Assembly: GCA_947174085.1 (NCBI GenBank)
Contig: CAMWHN010000002.1
Coordinates: 1 to 31,921, forward strand
DNA length: 31,921 nucleotides
Direction of reading: 5' to 3'
Source of the DNA: an uncultured Ruminococcus sp.
GTDB taxonomy: Bacteria > Bacillota > Clostridia > Oscillospirales > Ruminococcaceae
In this document: in pieces, positions 29,601-31,921 of the stretch
Position numbering within the stretch: position 1 is the first letter of the stretch
Layout: every line of letters starts with the position of its first letter
Position numbers and translations under genes: made by a program
Notes under the pieces: generated by a model
What the model saw: only the letters and a program-made list of their open reading frames with translations
Told to the model about the DNA's origin: nothing
Databases searched by the model: none

Positions 29601-31921
29601 TTGGTAAAGGAGAGGAAGTAACAATTTATGTCGGATGCGACAAAAAGAAAACTGGTGACAGCACAAATTTACGTCTTATTACGACGCAGTATCATTCCGA
29701 ATCCGGCGGTGTTACTTTAGATGGAGCAAATCTGAAAGTCGGAGCAAATACATTTAAATTGTCCAATGGTTCATTGGCTGGACTTGAAAATGGCGGTGCT
29801 ATGTATATTCAGTATCAAGGAGCAAGTAATGCAAATGAAAGATACTCTGTACGTGTAACTGGCGGTTCAGAAATTCCGATACTTGACCTGTATCAAGTAA
29901 CTGATGAAAATGAACGTCTGGCAAGAACAGTTGCCTTTATCGAGAAATTAGACGAATATGTTCCAAACATAGAAGCGCTTCATAATGAGATTCACCTAGG
30001 TTCAGAAAATAAAAATTTAAATCACAAATTTGACAATCAAAACTGTATTTTAGGAGCTTCTGATATTCTGCTTGATACCATGATGATTTCCCTGCCAGCT
30101 CAGCAGATACGTGCAGGTGCAGGAAATGGTACTGTGGAACAACGTGCTAAAAAAGTGCTTGACTCCATGAAAGCAATGGAAGATATGATGTATCTGTTCT
30201 ATCAGCACAAGGGTCTGAATGCTTCTGCAAAAGATGCAGTTGACCAAATTCCAAAGGGACATTTGAATATCCGTTATCAGCGTATGTTCTCAGGTGCATT
30301 TATGTATGCTGCTGGTAATCACATCGGAATTGAATGGGGTTCCGTAGGTGGTATCGTGAGTGCAGTTCCTGTAGTAGCTGATGCAGACGGCAGATATGAA
30401 AGCGGTCATTATTTCGGCTGGGGTGTTGCTCATGAAATCGGACACAATATTAATCAGGGTTCTTATGCAGTAGCAGAAATTACAAATAACTATTTTGCAC
30501 AGCTTGCACAGGCAAAAGATACAAATGAAGGTATGAGATTCACTTACGACAACATTTACACCAAAGTAACTTCCGGCGCAAAGGGAGATTGTTCTAATAT
30601 CGCAACACAGCTTGGTATGTACTGGCAGTTGCATCTTGCTTATGACAAGGGTCTGAATTACAAAACATATTCCAACTATAAAGAACAGTTAGCAAACTTA
30701 TTCTATGCAAGAGTTGATACTTACTCAAGAAATACAAGTAAAGCTCCTGCTCCTGGTGGTGTAGCACTTACACTCAATGGAGGCACTGACCAGCAACTGA
30801 TGCGTCTGGCTTGTGCAGCAGCTGAAAAAGATGTTCTGGAATTCTTCAGACGCTGGGGTAAAGAACCTGATATTAACACTGTTAAATATGCATCACAGTT
30901 TGAAAAAGAAACCCGTGCTATTATGTATGCAAATGATGATTCTCGTATATATGCATTGAACGGCGAAGGCAGTAAATTGAATGCCGATGGAAGTACGAAA
31001 GCAATTGAAAGCATTTCTGTAAAGATTGGTTCACAGCCAAATAAAGTAAATATTAAAATTAATGCTAATGATACAGTTCCAGAAAATGATGTACTGCTTT
31101 ATGAAGTAATTCGTTGCACAACATCTGGTGGAATAGTAGAAGAAGTTCCTGTTGGATATACAAAAGATGCTGAATTTACAGATACCGTTTCTACAATAAA
31201 TAACCGTACTGTATTCTATAGAATCAGAATGGTTGACCAGTATCTTAACTGTTCAGAAGTTTTCGAAACAGACATGGTTAAGATTGAACATGATGGCAGT
31301 ATTGATAAAACTAACTGGAGCATCAGCACCACTGGTCTCCAAGCAGAAGCTGTTGTTGATGACGCTACAGATGAAATGCCATGTGAAAAGACAACACATA
31401 ATCCAGCAGAACAGGCAATTGACAGTAACACAAACACAGTCTATGCTCCGAAAGTAACAAATGACAATGCTGAAATCGTGCTTAATTTCAATCAAGTACT
31501 GACAGTTTCAGGGTTCAAATATACTCCAGTCGATGCAGAAAGTTCTATTAAAGGATATAAGATTTTCGTACAAGATGCACAAACAAGAGAATGGGTTCTC
31601 ACAGCAAATGGAACATTCAAAGGCAATGCAAGTGAAACTGTTTACTTTGCAAATGGTGATAAAGAGTATGTCAGCACTTATTCTGCAACTGCATTAAAAG
31701 TTGTATTGCTCAATCAGAATAATAAAAACGTTTCTATTGCAGAGCTTGATGTTTTAGCACCAACAGGTGATAATGTTGATTTCCGTAGAGCTGATGAAAA
31801 TGGAGCAGTAGTGATTGGCATTCTGGGAGAAGATTACAAGTATGCTGAAACAACAGTATCTACAGATGATTTCACAGCAGATGAAACAACAACATCTACA
31901 AATGATTCCACAGCAGATGAA
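26678..31921 (+). CDS. Giant secreted M60-like metallopeptidase with dockerin, FN3 and discoidin-like modules (3' end missing)
   Basis: An uninterrupted frame of 1748 codons runs from ATG at 26678 (behind AGAAAGGA) off the right edge. Order of parts: signal peptide (1-28, cleavage after AVGA), Thr/Ser/Glu linker with nine 4-residue repeats (60-95), a CNA-B-like beta domain (about 98-225), a type I dockerin with two calcium loops (DVNGDGKVD at 238, DLDGDGEVN at 276), an acidic beta region, two FN3-like domains (about 525-705), a discoidin-like domain (about 715-870), a helical spacer, and an M60-like peptidase (from about 961) with the gluzincin site HEIGH at 1252-1256 and E1267. A third FN3-like domain (about 1440-1535), another discoidin-like domain (about 1555-1690) and a Thr-rich repeat end the visible part. 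M60-like enzymes cut O-glycosylated proteins such as mucins. The dockerin implies attachment to a cohesin scaffold. Expression is probably under c-di-GMP control. Confidence 0.88.
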   Translation, partial: MKKQIIKKKVAFLLALCMVSNFSMAVGAEDIVSGFGESKVVTGKILLENDVDSNTTSDQNTDSNTDSNTDSNTDSSTEPSTEPSTEPTTEPTTEPVAVGNAGRVEVSLGLALFLDSADFTVELTGTSGNKYHDTGSVKFETEKPSVSDEETETEEAAETENEKTTSEISSEKSADKTVIFKGLESGKYMLRITAKGFKTYTQLIDVKQMKHVVKLTAGFANFDYGKGLIHPGVLLIGDVNGDGKVDDTDRKALVNAIHTVRQSPEQLENYLGYDLDGDGEVNIEDLMFFSKGYLEEVGKHTDAHVEEYVSPDLVIVDTPENVELVGGSVEDMLNGEGEVSFGLKEGEELSEDNPIEVSFDVTSEEPVEAVVFGVSQETPIEKAYIDVAYVDDDGIERTITVPFVTYEYNENTGAENNQAEEQYSNDASSSHEEQYPANAPSSDDEQDEGEVSRRSVEFLLNESGVRATLDKNGNIQVNLGQQVAVKKVSLKVTALAIAEGQSNNLVTIAKTEFVNDMASRIPEPELNIPVINNVTIGSEEFTLSWNPETNITGYEVQVKQNGKVVKTISTTSTTVKVKEDKVIKNYVTYTVNVRSVNGTWKSDYSETKEAMPIPTKRPDKPDNVKASGIYRGIKVSWSNMDDTQSYIVFYKKAGDEAYTEIPDITTNGYTIEGLEDLKEYEVYVKGKNELGLSPESIHASATTTDLNLADMPKYNLINRDKKGVPGKSHVVSVTRYGGEMIDSKLDEGGNTAWGAVDGDKDSYYSKNTWDDGGFNGIGNNGLTYTLDKDYTLDTIGILTTKNIDYTNVRCWDSAGNLVYQLNDAYANLASRKTDSKGRAYYLLKFPKAITASKIQISLARYLASPITVAETYFYQYDYLMDEVMDLYVDDLHTVLKDTVTQAVVDDLRKKINTPDEFGEINPNKDAIIRELDTAEKILNAKSLSSAIEIHNGITTNDVGRGFSGINAWQPLGVTIGKGEEVTIYVGCDKKKTGDSTNLRLITTQYHSESGGVTLDGANLKVGANTFKLSNGSLAGLENGGAMYIQYQGASNANERYSVRVTGGSEIPILDLYQVTDENERLARTVAFIEKLDEYVPNIEALHNEIHLGSENKNLNHKFDNQNCILGASDILLDTMMISLPAQQIRAGAGNGTVEQRAKKVLDSMKAMEDMMYLFYQHKGLNASAKDAVDQIPKGHLNIRYQRMFSGAFMYAAGNHIGIEWGSVGGIVSAVPVVADADGRYESGHYFGWGVAHEIGHNINQGSYAVAEITNNYFAQLAQAKDTNEGMRFTYDNIYTKVTSGAKGDCSNIATQLGMYWQLHLAYDKGLNYKTYSNYKEQLANLFYARVDTYSRNTSKAPAPGGVALTLNGGTDQQLMRLACAAAEKDVLEFFRRWGKEPDINTVKYASQFEKETRAIMYANDDSRIYALNGEGSKLNADGSTKAIESISVKIGSQPNKVNIKINANDTVPENDVLLYEVIRCTTSGGIVEEVPVGYTKDAEFTDTVSTINNRTVFYRIRMVDQYLNCSEVFETDMVKIEHDGSIDKTNWSISTTGLQAEAVVDDATDEMPCEKTTHNPAEQAIDSNTNTVYAPKVTNDNAEIVLNFNQVLTVSGFKYTPVDAESSIKGYKIFVQDAQTREWVLTANGTFKGNASETVYFANGDKEYVSTYSATALKVVLLNQNNKNVSIAELDVLAPTGDNVDFRRADENGAVVIGILGEDYKYAETTVSTDDFTADETTTSTNDSTADE
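26855..26962 (+). repeat. Nine tandem 12-bp repeats (NTDS/STEP/TTEP)
   Basis: Nine in-frame 12-base units encode NTDS four times, then STEP three times and TTEP twice, a flexible linker behind the signal peptide. The gradual change from NTDS to TTEP suggests growth by slippage and drift. Confidence 0.9.
31847..31921 (+). repeat. 36-bp repeat at the right edge
   Basis: Two 12-codon units, ETTVSTDDFTAD and ETTTSTNDSTAD, are followed by the first codon of a possible third. It is the beginning of a Thr/Asp-rich linker that probably leads to another module outside the window. Confidence 0.75.

Overview
The window is an AT-rich chromosomal stretch from a Gram-positive anaerobe of the class Clostridia. 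The best guess is a Ruminococcus-like gut or rumen bacterium. The reasons are the low-GC codon use, strong sigma-A type promoters with 17-nt spacers, Firmicutes gene orders (secG-rnr, rpsF-ssb-rpsR, tmcAL next to ackA), a BspA-type leucine-rich-repeat protein and a secreted protein with a type I dockerin. The species assignment is inference only.

Layout. 1-678 (minus): 5' part of tmcAL, divergent from ackA. 859-4121 (plus): ackA, rnhA and an orphan solute-binding lipoprotein. 4220-10222 (minus): a sugar-sensor-like/GGDEF diguanylate cyclase, a tnpB insertion element with a likely omega-RNA, a zinc-ribbon protein, a small unknown protein and citrate synthase. 10422-10495 (plus): tRNA-Pro(CGG). 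10567-16720 (minus): a tightly packed run, in transcription order paaK, a 31-codon lipoprotein remnant, a CPBP protease, a lipoprotein, an SPFH protein (ydjI-like), a zinc-ribbon membrane protein (ydjG-like), a TPM protein (ydjH-like) and a small zinc-ribbon membrane protein. 17089-26036 (plus): secG-rnr, a RING/DUF2628 membrane protein with a cytoplasmic LRR protein, rpsF-ssb-rpsR and a calcium-type P-type ATPase. 26037-26677: a 641-base non-coding regulatory region. 26678-31921 (plus, runs off the end): a very large secreted M60-like metallopeptidase with dockerin, FN3 and discoidin-like modules.

Most striking is the non-coding region before the metallopeptidase gene. It has a consensus promoter, a cyclic-di-GMP-I (GEMM-I) riboswitch with all the hallmark core segments, candidate switching helices and an intrinsic terminator. 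The window also encodes a diguanylate cyclase with an intact GGDEF motif, no obvious RxxD inhibitory site and a LacI-type ligand-binding domain instead of a DNA-binding one. Together they suggest a circuit in which a small ligand sets c-di-GMP, and c-di-GMP sets production of a surface or cellulosome-type glycoprotein-targeting protease. That link is inference. The riboswitch motif, the GGDEF motif and the HExGH site are visible in the sequence.

Other points of interest: the YdjGHI membrane-stress module without a PspA gene beside it and with a Gly/His-rich tail on its TPM protein; a duplicated lipoprotein signal-peptide start flanking a CPBP protease gene; a solo TnpB with all catalytic residues; and perfect palindromes placed on promoters.
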